Assembly: GCA_016124535.1 (NCBI GenBank)
Contig: WGNK01000063.1
Location: 1 to 58,878 of the forward strand
Length of the DNA: 58,878 bases
Direction: 5' to 3'
From: Azospirillum sp.
Lineage (GTDB): Bacteria; Pseudomonadota; Alphaproteobacteria; Azospirillales; Azospirillaceae
Part shown: positions 18,954 through 28,002 of the stretch, piece after piece
Layout of the letters: every line of letters starts with the position of its first letter
How positions within the stretch are numbered: position 1 is the stretch's first letter
Program-made: the position numbers and the translations under genes
The notes under the pieces: generated by a model
Told to the model about the DNA's origin: nothing
Databases searched by the model: none
Seen by the model: only the letters and a program-made list of their open reading frames with translations

Positions 18954-19223
18954 TTAGCGGCGCAAGCCCAGGCGCTGGATCAGCGTGTCGTACCGGCTGC
19001 GTTCCGTGCGCTTGAGATAGTCGAGCAGGCGGCGCCGTTGGCCGACCATGACCAGAAGCCCGCGGCGCGAGTGGAAGTCCTTGGCGTGGATCTTCAGGTG
19101 CTCGGTCAGGTTACCGATCCGCTCGCTCAGGATCGCGACCTGGACTTCGGGGGAACCGGTATCACCCGGCGTCACGGCATACTCACCAATCAGAGCGGTC
19201 TTGCGCTCCGGCGTAATCGACAT
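18954..19223 (-). CDS. rpsO: 30S ribosomal protein S15
   Basis: S15 (89 residues, the usual size) binds the central domain of 16S rRNA early in 30S assembly. The start at ATG 19223 gives the typical MSITPERKTALIGEYA, followed by GDTGSPEVQVAILSERI, HLKIHAKDFHSRRGLL and a C-terminus ending LIQRLGLRR. It lies 16 bp after truB and 286 bp before pnp. Confidence 0.98.
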   Translation of the reverse strand: MSITPERKTALIGEYAVTPGDTGSPEVQVAILSERIGNLTEHLKIHAKDFHSRRGLLVMVGQRRRLLDYLKRTERSRYDTLIQRLGLRR

Positions 19224-19239
19224 CGGGTTACTCCTCGGT

Positions 19240-20181
19240 TCAGAAATTGAGTACGCGCACCGGCCTGACCTCGGCGCCCTCGACCCGCGCGATCGCCAGC
19301 GGTCGCCCGGCGAACATGGCGAGCACGAGGTCGCCGTCGTCATCGGACGTCCGCTGCAGCCCGAGCAGTCTCTCGCGATCCTGGCGTTGCAAGAGCGCGA
19401 TGGGTTGGCCCAGCTTCAGCCGCTGCGCTTCCGCGTCGGTCAAGGCGAGCGCCGGGATGTCGTCCAGCGCGGTCTCGATCGGCAACAGAAGTCCTGCGAC
19501 GCCGGACGTTTGCGCCGCCGCCTGCATTTGGTCAAGGGAAATCGCCCTGGCCTCGGTGAAGGCGCCGACCGCCAGCCGGCGCAACGCCGCGACATGCCCG
19601 ACCGTGCCCAACGCCAGCGAAAGGTCGCGGGCGAGCGAGCGCATATAGGTGCCCTTGCCGCAGGACACCTCGAAATCGGCGTGGTCGGCATCGGGCTGAC
19701 CGACCAGGGCAAAGCGATCAACCTGGACCGCGCGCGGCGCCAGTTCCACCACTTCGCCGTCGCGGGCGAGATCATAGGCACGCTGGCCGGCGATCTTGAT
19801 CGCCGAATACTGCGGCGGCACCTGCTGGATTTCGCCGAGGAATTGGGGTAGCGCCGCAATGATCTCGTCGGCGCTCGGGCGGTGGTCGCTGGTCGCGGTG
19901 ACAGCACCCTCGCGGTCGTCGGTGTCGCGCGCCTCACCCCAGCGGATGCGAAAGCGGTAGAGCTTGGTGCGGTCGACGATGAACGGCAGCAGCTTGGTCG
20001 CCTCGCCGAACGCGATCGGCAGCACGCCGGTCGCAATCGGATCCAGCGTACCGCCGTGGCCGGCCTTGGCCGCCTCGGTCAGGCGCTTGACCTGGTTGAG
20101 CGCCTGGGTCGAGGTCGGTCCTTCCGGCTTGTCCAGCACCAGCCAGCCGTGAATGCGTCGACCCTTGGGTTTACGTGCCAC
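19240..20181 (-). CDS. truB: tRNA pseudouridine(55) synthase TruB
   Basis: TruB isomerises U55 in the T-loop of tRNAs. The start is GTG at 20181 (MARKPKGRRIHGWLVLDKPE), 6 bp after the rbfA stop. The catalytic aspartate is Asp47 in GHGGTLDPIATGVLPI. Further signatures are YRFRIRWGEARDTDD, the QVPPQYSAIKIAGQRAYDLAR segment and GTYMRSLARDLS. At 313 residues it includes the C-terminal extension typical of proteobacterial TruB. Confidence 0.96.
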   Translation of the reverse strand: MARKPKGRRIHGWLVLDKPEGPTSTQALNQVKRLTEAAKAGHGGTLDPIATGVLPIAFGEATKLLPFIVDRTKLYRFRIRWGEARDTDDREGAVTATSDHRPSADEIIAALPQFLGEIQQVPPQYSAIKIAGQRAYDLARDGEVVELAPRAVQVDRFALVGQPDADHADFEVSCGKGTYMRSLARDLSLALGTVGHVAALRRLAVGAFTEARAISLDQMQAAAQTSGVAGLLLPIETALDDIPALALTDAEAQRLKLGQPIALLQRQDRERLLGLQRTSDDDGDLVLAMFAGRPLAIARVEGAEVRPVRVLNF

Positions 20182-20187
20182 TGGTGC

Positions 20188-20616
20188 TCAGGCTCCCTTC
20201 TCGTCTTTATCTTCGGTGTCGGAGGTCGCCGCAAGATCCCGGGCGACGTCCGGGCTGTGCAAGATGATCTCGATGCGCTCGGCGTAGTCGAAGGTGGTAT
20301 CGGCCTCGAAACTGAGATGGGGGGCAAAGCGCAGCTGGACCGCATGGGCGATCTGGCCCCGCAGGAAGGCCGCCGCCTTGCGCAGCAGCGCCACGGTCTC
20401 GCCGATCTGACCGCCGCCCAAGGGCGTCACAAAGGCGGTGGCGTTGCGCAGGTCCGGGCTCATGCGCACCTCGGTCACCGTGACATTGAGGTTGCGCAGC
20501 TCGGGATCGCGGAAATCCCCCCGCTGCAGCAGCTCGGCCAAGACGTGCCGCAATTCCTCGCCAACCCGCAACTGGCGCTGGGATGGCGCCTTCGGCGGGT
20601 GTTTGTGACTGGTCAT
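20188..20616 (-). CDS. rbfA: 30S ribosome-binding factor RbfA
   Basis: RbfA is a late 30S maturation factor with a KH-like fold. The start at ATG 20616 gives 142 residues; the open frame above it reads through the repeat element and is not part of the protein. The family pattern QRQLRVGEELRHVLAELLQ, then ELRNLNVTVTEVRMSPDLRNATAFVTPL, is evident, with a charged C-terminal tail. It lies 6 bp upstream of truB and is separated from infB by a repeat-rich 133-bp gap. Confidence 0.94.
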   Translation of the reverse strand: MTSHKHPPKAPSQRQLRVGEELRHVLAELLQRGDFRDPELRNLNVTVTEVRMSPDLRNATAFVTPLGGGQIGETVALLRKAAAFLRGQIAHAVQLRFAPHLSFEADTTFDYAERIEIILHSPDVARDLAATSDTEDKDEKGA

Positions 20617-20638
20617 GTCAAAAGACTCGCGTTGTTCC

Positions 20639-20745
20639 GGGGGGCTCCGCCCCCTCGACCCCGCCAGGGTCAGCGACCCTGGATCCATTCAAGGGGTCTG
20701 GGGCCTCGCAGCCCCAGTGGGGTTCCAAGGAGCAGTGCCCCTTGG
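20639..20745. repeat. Four-hairpin repeat element between infB and rbfA (copy B)
   Basis: Four successive inverted repeats fill the gap: GGGGG(G)/CCCCC at 20639-20654; CCAGGGTC/GACCCTGG at 20664-20682; CTGGGGC/GCCCCAG at 20698-20717; and CCAAGG/CCTTGG at 20725-20745. The 30-bp core 20693-20722 recurs at 16482-16511. It is probably a dispersed REP-like element that modulates mRNA stability within the operon. Confidence 0.65.
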
Positions 20746-20749
20746 GATT

Positions 20750-23437
20750 TTACACCACCACCCGGGCGATTTCCTCGATCTCGTAGGCTTCGATCACGTC
20801 GCCGGGTTCGATGTTATCGTAGTTTTCGAACGCCATGCCGCATTCGTAGCCTTCGCGGACTTCCTTGACCTCGTCCTTGAAGTGCTTGAGCGTCTTCAGG
20901 TTGCCGGTGTGGATAACCACATTGTCGCGCAGCAGGCGGACGCCGGCGCCGCGCTTGACGATGCCTTCGACCACACGGCAGCCGGCGACCTTGCCGACCT
21001 TGGTGATGTTGAACACCTGGCGGATTTCGGCGTTGCCGAGGAAGCGCTCGCGCCGGGTCGGCGACAGCATGCCGGCGAGTGCCGCCTTCACGTCGTCGAT
21101 CACATTATAGATGATCGAGTAATAGCGGATATCGATGCCGTCGCGCCGCGCCATCTCGCGGGCCTGGGGATTGGCGCGGACGTTGAAGCCGATGATCAGC
21201 GCCTTCGACGCGTTGGCCAGCGTCACGTCGGATTCGTTGATCGCACCGACGCCGGAATAAAGCACGCGCACCTTGGCGTCGCCGCCCTCGACCGTGATCT
21301 TTTCCAAGGCGCCGCTGATCGCCTCGATCGAGCCCTGCACGTCGCCCTTGATGACGATGCCCAGTTCCTTGATCTCGCCTTCCTGGATGCGGTTGAACAT
21401 CTGCTCCAGGGTGCCGCGAGCGGTCGCCGTGCTCTGGGCCTCGCGCTTCTTGCGCTGGCGGAACTCGGCGATTTCGCGGGCCTTGGTCTCGTCGTCAAGC
21501 ACGGTGAATTCGTCGCCGGCCATCGGCGTGCCGTTGAGACCCAGCACCTCGACCGGGGTCGCCGGGCCGGCGGATTCGACAGTCTGGCCGCGTTCGTTGA
21601 TCAGCGCGCGCACCCGGCCCCATTCGCTGCCGGCGACGAAGGAGTCGCCGACCTTGAGCGTGCCGCGCTGAACCAGCACGGTCGCCACCGAGCCGCGGCC
21701 GCGCTCCAGCTTGGCCTCGATCACCACGCCAGCGGCCAGACGGTCCGGGTTGGCGCGCAATTCGAGCAGTTCGGCCTGGAGCAGGATCGCCTCTTCCAGG
21801 CGGTCGAGGCCGAGCTTCGACTTGGCCGAAACATTGACCGCCAGGATATCGCCGCCCAGTTCTTCGACCACCAGGCCGTGCTGCAGCAGTTCCTGCCTGA
21901 CCCGCTCGGGATTGGCCGACGGCAGGTCGCATTTGTTGATCGCCACGATCAGCGGCACCTTGGCCGCCTTGGCATGGTGAATCGCCTCGACGGTCTGGGG
22001 CATGATGCCGTCGTCGGCGGCAACCACCAGCACCACCACGTCGGTGACGTTGGCGCCGCGGGCGCGCATCTCGGTAAACGCGGCGTGGCCCGGCGTGTCG
22101 ATGAAGGTGATCCGCCCGCCGGTCGGCAGCACGACCTGATAGGCACCGATATGCTGGGTGATGCCGCCCGCTTCATGGGCGACCACGTCGGTGTGGCGCA
22201 AGGCGTCGAGCAGCGAGGTCTTGCCGTGGTCGACATGGCCCATGATGGTGACCACCGGCGGCCGCGACTGCAGATCGGTGTCCTGATCCTCGTCGCCATG
22301 CAGCCCGATCTCGACATCGGATTCCGAGACGCGCCGGACCCGATGGCCGAATTCGGCAACCACCAGTTCGGCGGTATCGGCGTCGATGGTCTGGGTGATC
22401 GTCGCCATCACGCCCATGCGCATCAGTGACTTGATCACATCGGCGCCGCGTTCGGCCATGCGGTTGGCCAGTTCCTGGACGGTAATGACTTCAGGCAGAG
22501 TGACGTCGCGGGTGATCTTCTGAGCCTCCTGGCGCATCGACAGGCGCAGCTTTTCCCGCTCGCGGGCGCGGCGCATCGCCGCCAGACTGCGCGTCCGTCC
22601 GGCCTCATCCTCGTTAAGCGCCTGAGTCACGGTCAGCTTGGCGCCGCCGCGACGGCGGTCCGGGCCTTTGGTCCGCTGCGGCGCTGCGGGCTTGGCCACG
22701 GCCTTGCCGGGACCGCCACCGGCGCCGGGACGGCGCCCGCGCCGTGCGCCATCATCCTCTTCTTCGGCCACCGGTTTCCCGGCCGGGGCGGCGACCTTGG
22801 CGACGGCCGGCTCGACGGTGCGGGTGCCGGCCTTCTTGGTCTCGTCCTCGGTCTTCTTCTTCTCGTCTTCGCTGGCTTTCTTCTTGGAGTCCTCAACCTC
22901 CTTGCGCTTGGCTTCGGCCTCCTGTCGCACCCGTTCGGCAGCCTCCGCGGCGGCCTTCTCGTCTTCCTGGATGCGCTCCAGCTCTTCCATTTCGAGGCGT
23001 CGCAGGGCGTCGGCGTCGAGCTGTACCGGCACCTCCTCGATCTCTTCGATCAGCTCCGCCTCGATGATCTCCTCATCGACCTCGGCGCCCCGGCGATCCG
23101 CTTCCTTGATCGCCCCGAGCACGGCGCGGGCGCGCGCCTCGCGCTCCTCCTTGGTCAGTTGGCGTACCGTGGCGCCGCGCTGGCCGCGGCCCTGGCCGCC
23201 GCTGGCCGGCAACCCTTCGGCCGCCCGACGCGCCGCGGCGCCGCCGTCGGCGACGCCGGGTGCGGCCCCCTTTTCGATCGTTCGCTTGCGCTTGACCTCA
23301 ACCGCCACGGTCTTCGACCGACCGTGGGAAAAGCTCTGCCTGACCGACCCGGCGTCGACGGTCTTCTTGAGCTCGAGCTTGCCCTTGCTCGGAAGATGCA
23401 GCACTTTCTTGCGGTCCTGGTCGTTGCTGTCAGTCAT
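20750..23437 (-). CDS. infB: Translation initiation factor IF-2
   Basis: IF-2 delivers initiator fMet-tRNA to the 30S subunit and promotes subunit joining. The start at ATG 23437 (MTDSNDQDRKKVLHLPSKG) gives 895 residues. A long charged Lys/Glu/Ala-rich N-terminal part precedes the GTPase domain. G1 is VTIMGHVDHGKTSLLDAL (around residue 400), G3 is DTPGHAAF and G4 is NKCDLP; beta-barrel and C-terminal fMet-tRNA-binding domains follow to EIEEIARVVV. The start overlaps the stop of the upstream YlxR-type gene by four bases (ATGA), indicating translational coupling. Confidence 0.97.
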   Translation of the reverse strand: MTDSNDQDRKKVLHLPSKGKLELKKTVDAGSVRQSFSHGRSKTVAVEVKRKRTIEKGAAPGVADGGAAARRAAEGLPASGGQGRGQRGATVRQLTKEEREARARAVLGAIKEADRRGAEVDEEIIEAELIEEIEEVPVQLDADALRRLEMEELERIQEDEKAAAEAAERVRQEAEAKRKEVEDSKKKASEDEKKKTEDETKKAGTRTVEPAVAKVAAPAGKPVAEEEDDGARRGRRPGAGGGPGKAVAKPAAPQRTKGPDRRRGGAKLTVTQALNEDEAGRTRSLAAMRRAREREKLRLSMRQEAQKITRDVTLPEVITVQELANRMAERGADVIKSLMRMGVMATITQTIDADTAELVVAEFGHRVRRVSESDVEIGLHGDEDQDTDLQSRPPVVTIMGHVDHGKTSLLDALRHTDVVAHEAGGITQHIGAYQVVLPTGGRITFIDTPGHAAFTEMRARGANVTDVVVLVVAADDGIMPQTVEAIHHAKAAKVPLIVAINKCDLPSANPERVRQELLQHGLVVEELGGDILAVNVSAKSKLGLDRLEEAILLQAELLELRANPDRLAAGVVIEAKLERGRGSVATVLVQRGTLKVGDSFVAGSEWGRVRALINERGQTVESAGPATPVEVLGLNGTPMAGDEFTVLDDETKAREIAEFRQRKKREAQSTATARGTLEQMFNRIQEGEIKELGIVIKGDVQGSIEAISGALEKITVEGGDAKVRVLYSGVGAINESDVTLANASKALIIGFNVRANPQAREMARRDGIDIRYYSIIYNVIDDVKAALAGMLSPTRRERFLGNAEIRQVFNITKVGKVAGCRVVEGIVKRGAGVRLLRDNVVIHTGNLKTLKHFKDEVKEVREGYECGMAFENYDNIEPGDVIEAYEIEEIARVVV

Positions 23438-24165
23438 GTGGGTTCGGCTAGCTCGTCGTTGGTGCAGGGTATGCGATCGGCGCCTGGTACAAGCGAGCCG
23501 GAGGCAACCGGAGGGGAGACGAGCCCGGCAAACCGCCGGCACTCGAGGCGAATGCGGTCCGCGAGGCCGCCAGCCGCGATCGCGGCATGGACGGTACGTT
23601 CACGGCCCAACGCCGCGCCCAGGGCGGCGGCGGCAAACTGTTCAATCACCGGCAGCGACCCGGCCAGAGCGGCCAGCTTGGCGCGCCCGTCGGCCGCACC
23701 GTCGACGGCCTGAAGCAAGAGGGCAACCCGCTTGCCGCGGCCGATCTTGCCGGATTTCAGCGCGTCACGAACCTGATCGAAGCCGGCGACCGCGTCCCCG
23801 GCACGCCGTGCCAATCCGACCAGGGCGAGGCAACGGCTTTCCGCCAGCGCCCCGACCCGGGCGGCCAGATCAGCATCGACCTTGACCGGACGACGCGCCG
23901 CGCGGCAGAACAACTGGCGCGCCACCGCCCGTTCGATCGTCTTTCGATCGGCAGAGAGCCACAAGCCACGACCGGGCAAGCGCCCTTCGAGGTCCGGAAC
24001 GATGCGATCGTCGGGGCCGACCACGAAGCGGATCAGGCGCTCCTTCAGCTGGCTCTCGCCCGTCGCCAGGCAGCGACGAAACGGCTCGCGGGCAGCCGCC
24101 GTGCCGCGGTCGTCATCGACCGGCACAGGGATTGCCGCCTCCGTCGTCTCCTGCCCTTCGACCAT
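23434..24165 (-). CDS. YlxR (DUF448) fused to an L7Ae-like RNA-binding domain
   Basis: The chosen start, ATG 24165 (MVEGQETTEAAIPVPVDDD), gives 243 residues. The N-terminal half is a DUF448/YlxR domain: FRRCLATGESQLKERLIRFV, then PDLEGRLPGRGLWL. The C-terminal half resembles the L7Ae/L30e-type fold (GLARRAGDAVAGFDQVRDALKSGK). In many bacteria YlxR and the L7Ae-like protein are separate genes between nusA and infB; the fusion is common in alphaproteobacteria. YlxR proteins have been linked to RNase P or nucleoid functions in Gram-positives, so the role here is only likely RNA-related. Confidence 0.88.
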   Translation of the reverse strand: MVEGQETTEAAIPVPVDDDRGTAAAREPFRRCLATGESQLKERLIRFVVGPDDRIVPDLEGRLPGRGLWLSADRKTIERAVARQLFCRAARRPVKVDADLAARVGALAESRCLALVGLARRAGDAVAGFDQVRDALKSGKIGRGKRVALLLQAVDGAADGRAKLAALAGSLPVIEQFAAAALGAALGRERTVHAAIAAGGLADRIRLECRRFAGLVSPPVASGSLVPGADRIPCTNDELAEPT

Positions 24166-24211
24166 GTGTTCGCGCCGCTGTTGTTCTGAAGGCCTCTGCC
24201 TGCCGCCGGGG

Positions 24212-25726
24212 TCATGCGCCGCCGACGGCTGGCGCTCCGGTCGTCTCTTCGTCGGTAAACCAATGGGCCCGAGCCGCCATGATAATCTGATTGGCGGCAT
24301 CCAGGTCCGGGGCATCCTTGCCCAGCATTTCGCGCAATTCGTCACCGGCAAGGTCGGCCAGGTCGTCCAGGGTCTTGATGCCGTTTTCGGCAAGTTTGAC
24401 CATCATCTTGGGCGTCACGCCCTCAATCTCGGCGACACTGTCTTCGACGCCCATGGTACGCCGCTTCTCATCGAGCACGACATCCTGCTCGTCGAGAAAC
24501 ACCCGCGCCCGCTGCTTCAACTCCTCGGCGACGTCCTCGTCGAAGCCCTCGATCTCCGCCAGTTCGGCGGTATCGACGAAGGCGATCTCCTCGACCGAGC
24601 TGAAGCCCTCGGCAACCAGCAGATGGGCGATCACGTCGTCGACGTCGAGCGCTTCCATATAGAGCTGGGAACGGCTGCGGTACTCCTCGGAGCGCCGCTC
24701 CGATTCCTCGGCCTCGGTCAGGATGTCGATGTCCCAGGCGGTCAGCATCGAGGCCAGCCGGACATTCTGGCCACGGCGGCCGATCGCCAGGCTGAGCTGA
24801 TCATCGGGCACCACCACCTCGATCCGCTTATTTTCCTCGTCAAGCACCACCTTGGCGACCTCGGCCGGAGCCAGGGCATTGACGACGAAGGTCGCCTGGT
24901 CCTGCGACCACGGGATAATGTCGATCTTCTCGCCCTGGAGTTCGCCGACCACCGCCTGGACCCGGCTGCCGCGCATGCCGACGCAGGCGCCGACCGGGTC
25001 GATCGAACTGTCATTCGACAGCACCGCGATCTTGGCGCGGCTGCCGGGATCGCGGGCGACTGCCTTGATCTCGATAATCCCGTCGTAGATTTCCGGCACT
25101 TCCTGGGCGAACAGCTTGGCCATGAAGTTCGGATGGGAACGCGACAAGAAAATCTGGGGGCCGCGGGGCTCCTCGCGCACGTCGTAGATCAGGGCGCGAA
25201 CCCGGTCGCCGTTCTTGAAATGCTCGCGCGGCAACAGCTCGTCGCGGCGCAGGATCGCCTCGGAGCGGCCGAGGTCGACCGTGACATTGCCGTATTCGAC
25301 CCGCTTGACCAGCCCGTTGATGATCTCGCCGATGCGGTCCTTGTATTCGTTGAACTGGCGCTTGCGTTCGGCGTCACGCACCCGCTGGACGATCACCTGT
25401 TTGGCGGTCTGTGCCGCAATCCGACCGAAATCGATCGGCGGCAACTCGTCGATCAGGAATTCACCGACATGGGCTTCCGGCTTCATCCGTTGTGCCTGGT
25501 CGATGGTGACCTGGGTCGCCTCGTTCTCGACCGCGTCGACCACCTCAAGATAGCGGGCGAGATGGATATCGCCGCTCTTGCGGTCGATCCGCGCGCGGAT
25601 GTCGTGCTCGTGACCGTATTTCGACCGACCGGCCTTCTGGATCGCCTGTTCCATGGCTTCCAGGACCTCGTCGCGGTCGATGCTCTTTTCGCGGGCCACC
25701 GCATCGGCGACTTGCAGCAGTTCCAT
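24212..25726 (-). CDS. nusA: Transcription termination/antitermination factor NusA
   Basis: NusA binds RNA polymerase and nascent RNA and modulates pausing, termination and antitermination. ATG 25726 (MELLQVADAVAREKSIDRDE) is preferred over the GTG one codon upstream. The 504 residues show the N-terminal polymerase-binding domain, an S1 domain (about 130-200), two KH domains (GACVGMRGSRVQAVVGELQG and LAIGRRGQNVRLASMLTAW) and acidic C-terminal helix-hairpin-helix repeats around 350-490. It follows rimP after 48 bp. Confidence 0.97.
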   Translation of the reverse strand: MELLQVADAVAREKSIDRDEVLEAMEQAIQKAGRSKYGHEHDIRARIDRKSGDIHLARYLEVVDAVENEATQVTIDQAQRMKPEAHVGEFLIDELPPIDFGRIAAQTAKQVIVQRVRDAERKRQFNEYKDRIGEIINGLVKRVEYGNVTVDLGRSEAILRRDELLPREHFKNGDRVRALIYDVREEPRGPQIFLSRSHPNFMAKLFAQEVPEIYDGIIEIKAVARDPGSRAKIAVLSNDSSIDPVGACVGMRGSRVQAVVGELQGEKIDIIPWSQDQATFVVNALAPAEVAKVVLDEENKRIEVVVPDDQLSLAIGRRGQNVRLASMLTAWDIDILTEAEESERRSEEYRSRSQLYMEALDVDDVIAHLLVAEGFSSVEEIAFVDTAELAEIEGFDEDVAEELKQRARVFLDEQDVVLDEKRRTMGVEDSVAEIEGVTPKMMVKLAENGIKTLDDLADLAGDELREMLGKDAPDLDAANQIIMAARAHWFTDEETTGAPAVGGA

Positions 25727-25774
25727 CACTTGGCTTCCCGATTTCGGTCTTCTTGACTCTTGTCCGGCGACAAA

Positions 25775-26287
25775 TTAGGGGCGGGGCTGCGGCTCGCCGG
25801 ACGGGTCCGGGCGTGCCGAGGCCGCGATCAAGGCGTCATTCAGCACCAGTTTGGCGCGTTGGATATCGGCGAACGGCAGCAGCGCGGTTCCTTCAGACAA
25901 ATCCACTCGAACCTGGCCGTCGTCGGTGCCACGCAGCATGCCCTGGAAACGCCGCCGCCCGTTCACCGGCTGGCGGGTCTCGATGCGAACCTCGTAGCCG
26001 GCGTAGCGTTCGAAATCGCCCAGACGGGTCAGCGGCCGGTCGATCCCAGGCGAACTTACCTCCAAAGTATAGGCACCGGCGATCGGATCCTCAACATCGA
26101 GCAAGGCCGACACCGCCCGGCTGATATCGGCGCAATCCTCGACCGTCATCGGCAGGCGATCGACTCGTTCCGCCATGACCTGGAGAACCGGTCGTTGGCC
26201 TCCCGACAGCTGTACCCGCACGATCTCAAAGCCCAGGGCCGTGATCGTCGGTGCAATGATGCGCTCTATCCGCCCGGTATCGTTCAT
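25775..26287 (-). CDS. rimP: Ribosome maturation factor RimP
   Basis: RimP binds the 30S subunit and helps assembly of the S12 region. The start at ATG 26287 (MNDTGRIERIIAPTITALG) gives 170 residues; the open frame above it runs through the leader hairpins and is not coding. Conserved segments are EIVRVQLSGGQRPVLQVMAE, DCADISRAVSALLDVEDPI and YTLEVSSPGIDRPLTRLGDF. It is the first gene of the nusA-infB-pnp operon, preceded by a promoter and an attenuator-like leader. Confidence 0.95.
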   Translation of the reverse strand: MNDTGRIERIIAPTITALGFEIVRVQLSGGQRPVLQVMAERVDRLPMTVEDCADISRAVSALLDVEDPIAGAYTLEVSSPGIDRPLTRLGDFERYAGYEVRIETRQPVNGRRRFQGMLRGTDDGQVRVDLSEGTALLPFADIQRAKLVLNDALIAASARPDPSGEPQPRP

Positions 26288-26340
26288 TCCGTTAGTTGAG
26301 CCCCGTTTACAACGAGGGTGCCACCCTCCATTCCGGAAAC

Positions 26341-26386
26341 AAAAAAAGTGGGCCGGTGGCCCACCCGCAAAGCGATGCGGCGGGCC
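26341..26386 (-). promoter_or_regulatory. Attenuator-like leader hairpins upstream of rimP
   Basis: On the minus strand GTGGGCC and GGCCCAC (26364-26358 and 26354-26348) form a perfect 7-bp stem with a 3-base loop, followed by seven T residues (26347-26341). This is a textbook intrinsic terminator, 54 bp before rimP. Just upstream, GGCCC and CCGCA (within 26386-26376) can pair with TGCGG and GGGCC (within 26369-26358). That alternative stem uses the whole 5' arm of the terminator, so the two structures exclude each other. Confidence 0.75.
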
Positions 26387-26426
26387 GCCTTCGCGTACCA
26401 CCGAACCGTATGGGATCACGGTTGGT

Positions 26427-26454
26427 ACTATAGCCCAATCAAAGACCGCCGCAA
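26427..26454 (-). promoter_or_regulatory. Predicted promoter of the rimP-nusA-infB operon
   Basis: On the minus strand TTGCGG (26454-26449) and TATAGT (26432-26427) are separated by 16 bp. Transcription would begin near 26420 and give a leader of about 130 nt containing the terminator/antiterminator pair. Confidence 0.6.
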
Positions 26455-26583
26455 GCGGATTCCTGAAACAACAGCAACTCTCACAGCGGCTGAGTCGCGA
26501 TTGCAGGGGGCGGAGTATCGCGGGTGCGATAAAGCGACTCGCCTTGACGATTTGGGCTAATGCCAACCACGGCGATGCCCCGG

Positions 26584-28002
26584 TCACGGTTCCCGGATGC
26601 TTTCGTCGAGGGCTCGAATCACCGGATACAGCAGGTACGACAGCACGGTGCGGTGGCCAACCTTGATTTCCGCGGTCGCCTGCATTCCCGGCGTCAGGAT
26701 GGTGCCTTCCGGGAGATGGAGCAGCTTTGTCGTTTTAAGGGTGATCCGGGTCCGAAAATAAGCGCCGGGCGTGGCGCCGGGGGCATTGGCGTCATGCTGG
26801 AAGGCGTCGGCACTGATGGTGCGGACCTGGCCCTCGAGCGTGCCGTGGCGCTGGAACGGGAAGGCCTCGATCTTCACCCGCGCCGGATCGCCGGCCCTGA
26901 CGAATCCGATGTCGTTGGCCGAGATCTCGGCTTCCAGCTCGTTCAGGGAGTCGGTCGGGACCAGGGTCACCAGCGGCTCGGAATCCTTGACCACGGAACC
27001 GACCGAGCGTTTGGCGATCTCCAGGACGATGGCATCGACCGGCGTGGACAGCCGAACCAGGGTCTTGCGCCGCGCTGCCTTGGCCTTCTGCTCGACCAGA
27101 CTGTCGTGCTGGCGACTGACCTCGGCCAATTCCTCCGACAGTTTGCGCCGCCATTCGCTTTGATAGGCCGCGCGATCCGACAGCACTTCCTTCAATTCGT
27201 GTTCAAGTTCGAATTTGCGGTTGCGCAGATTTTCCAGGTCGGAGTGGATGCTGGCGCGGTCCTGTTGGGCCTGAAGCAGATTGAGTCTCGAACCGACTTC
27301 CTTGGCCGCCGCCTGAGAACGCATCGCCACGATCTGATCGGCGAGATTTTGCCGCTCCACCGACTCTTTCTGGGCCGCCGCGTTGGTCGCAAGTCCCGAC
27401 TGGAGACGGGCTGCATGCTCGTCGAAGGCCTCGACCCTGGTGCGGTATTCCTGCTGCCTTTGGACGTAGAGCCTTGCCTGAATCTGGGCCGCGGGCGCCG
27501 CCGCGCCGACCGACGAATCGGGAACGGGTCGTCCGTTGATCTCCGCGCGCAGCCGGTCGATCTGCGCCCGGAAGCTGGCGATCCGGCCGTCGAGTTCGGC
27601 GAGGTCGGCGGCGGCAAAGGTCGGGTCCAGGGTTGCGACGGTCTGGTCGGCCTTGACGAAGTCACCCACGTCGACGTCGAGACTGCGGATGATCGAGGTT
27701 TCCAGGGGCTGCACGATCACCGGCTGGGCGGTGGTCATCAGTTTGCCCTTGGCGATGACGATGCGGTCGACCTCCGAGCGCCAGGCCCAGACCAGCGCCA
27801 GCAGCAGAAACGCGCAGACCGCATACAACACCAGCCGGGCCGGAAACGGCAAAGGCCGGGTTTCCAGTGCCAGGGCGTCGGGCTGATACGCCCTGGCCTC
27901 GGGCGGCAGCGGCGGCGACGGTTTGGCCGGATGCGAAGACGGGGCCGGTCCACCCTCCGGTCCCTCGGACCCTAGATCAGGCCCCGGGCTTGCTGCTTCC
28001 AT
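26584..28002 (-). CDS. HlyD-type membrane fusion protein of a type I secretion system
   Basis: This is the periplasmic adaptor that links the inner-membrane ABC exporter to an outer-membrane channel. Of the 472 residues, the first ~50 are Pro-rich and cytoplasmic. One membrane segment follows (56-74, RLVLYAVCAFLLLALVWAW), then a beta-barrel/lipoyl half (IAKGKLMTTAQPVIVQPLE), a long helical hairpin (about 125-310) and the second lipoyl/barrel half (RLSTPVDAIVLEIAKRSVGS), ending PVIRALDESIREP as in HlyD/PrtE proteins. Its start overlaps the exporter gene by 31 bp. The nearest hairpin downstream is the rimP attenuator. Confidence 0.93.
   Translation of the reverse strand: MEAASPGPDLGSEGPEGGPAPSSHPAKPSPPLPPEARAYQPDALALETRPLPFPARLVLYAVCAFLLLALVWAWRSEVDRIVIAKGKLMTTAQPVIVQPLETSIIRSLDVDVGDFVKADQTVATLDPTFAAADLAELDGRIASFRAQIDRLRAEINGRPVPDSSVGAAAPAAQIQARLYVQRQQEYRTRVEAFDEHAARLQSGLATNAAAQKESVERQNLADQIVAMRSQAAAKEVGSRLNLLQAQQDRASIHSDLENLRNRKFELEHELKEVLSDRAAYQSEWRRKLSEELAEVSRQHDSLVEQKAKAARRKTLVRLSTPVDAIVLEIAKRSVGSVVKDSEPLVTLVPTDSLNELEAEISANDIGFVRAGDPARVKIEAFPFQRHGTLEGQVRTISADAFQHDANAPGATPGAYFRTRITLKTTKLLHLPEGTILTPGMQATAEIKVGHRTVLSYLLYPVIRALDESIREP

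Noticed and set aside
26288..26587. 100-residue N-terminal extension of RimP
   Set aside because: The extension reads through the promoter and the terminator hairpin and has no similarity to RimP.
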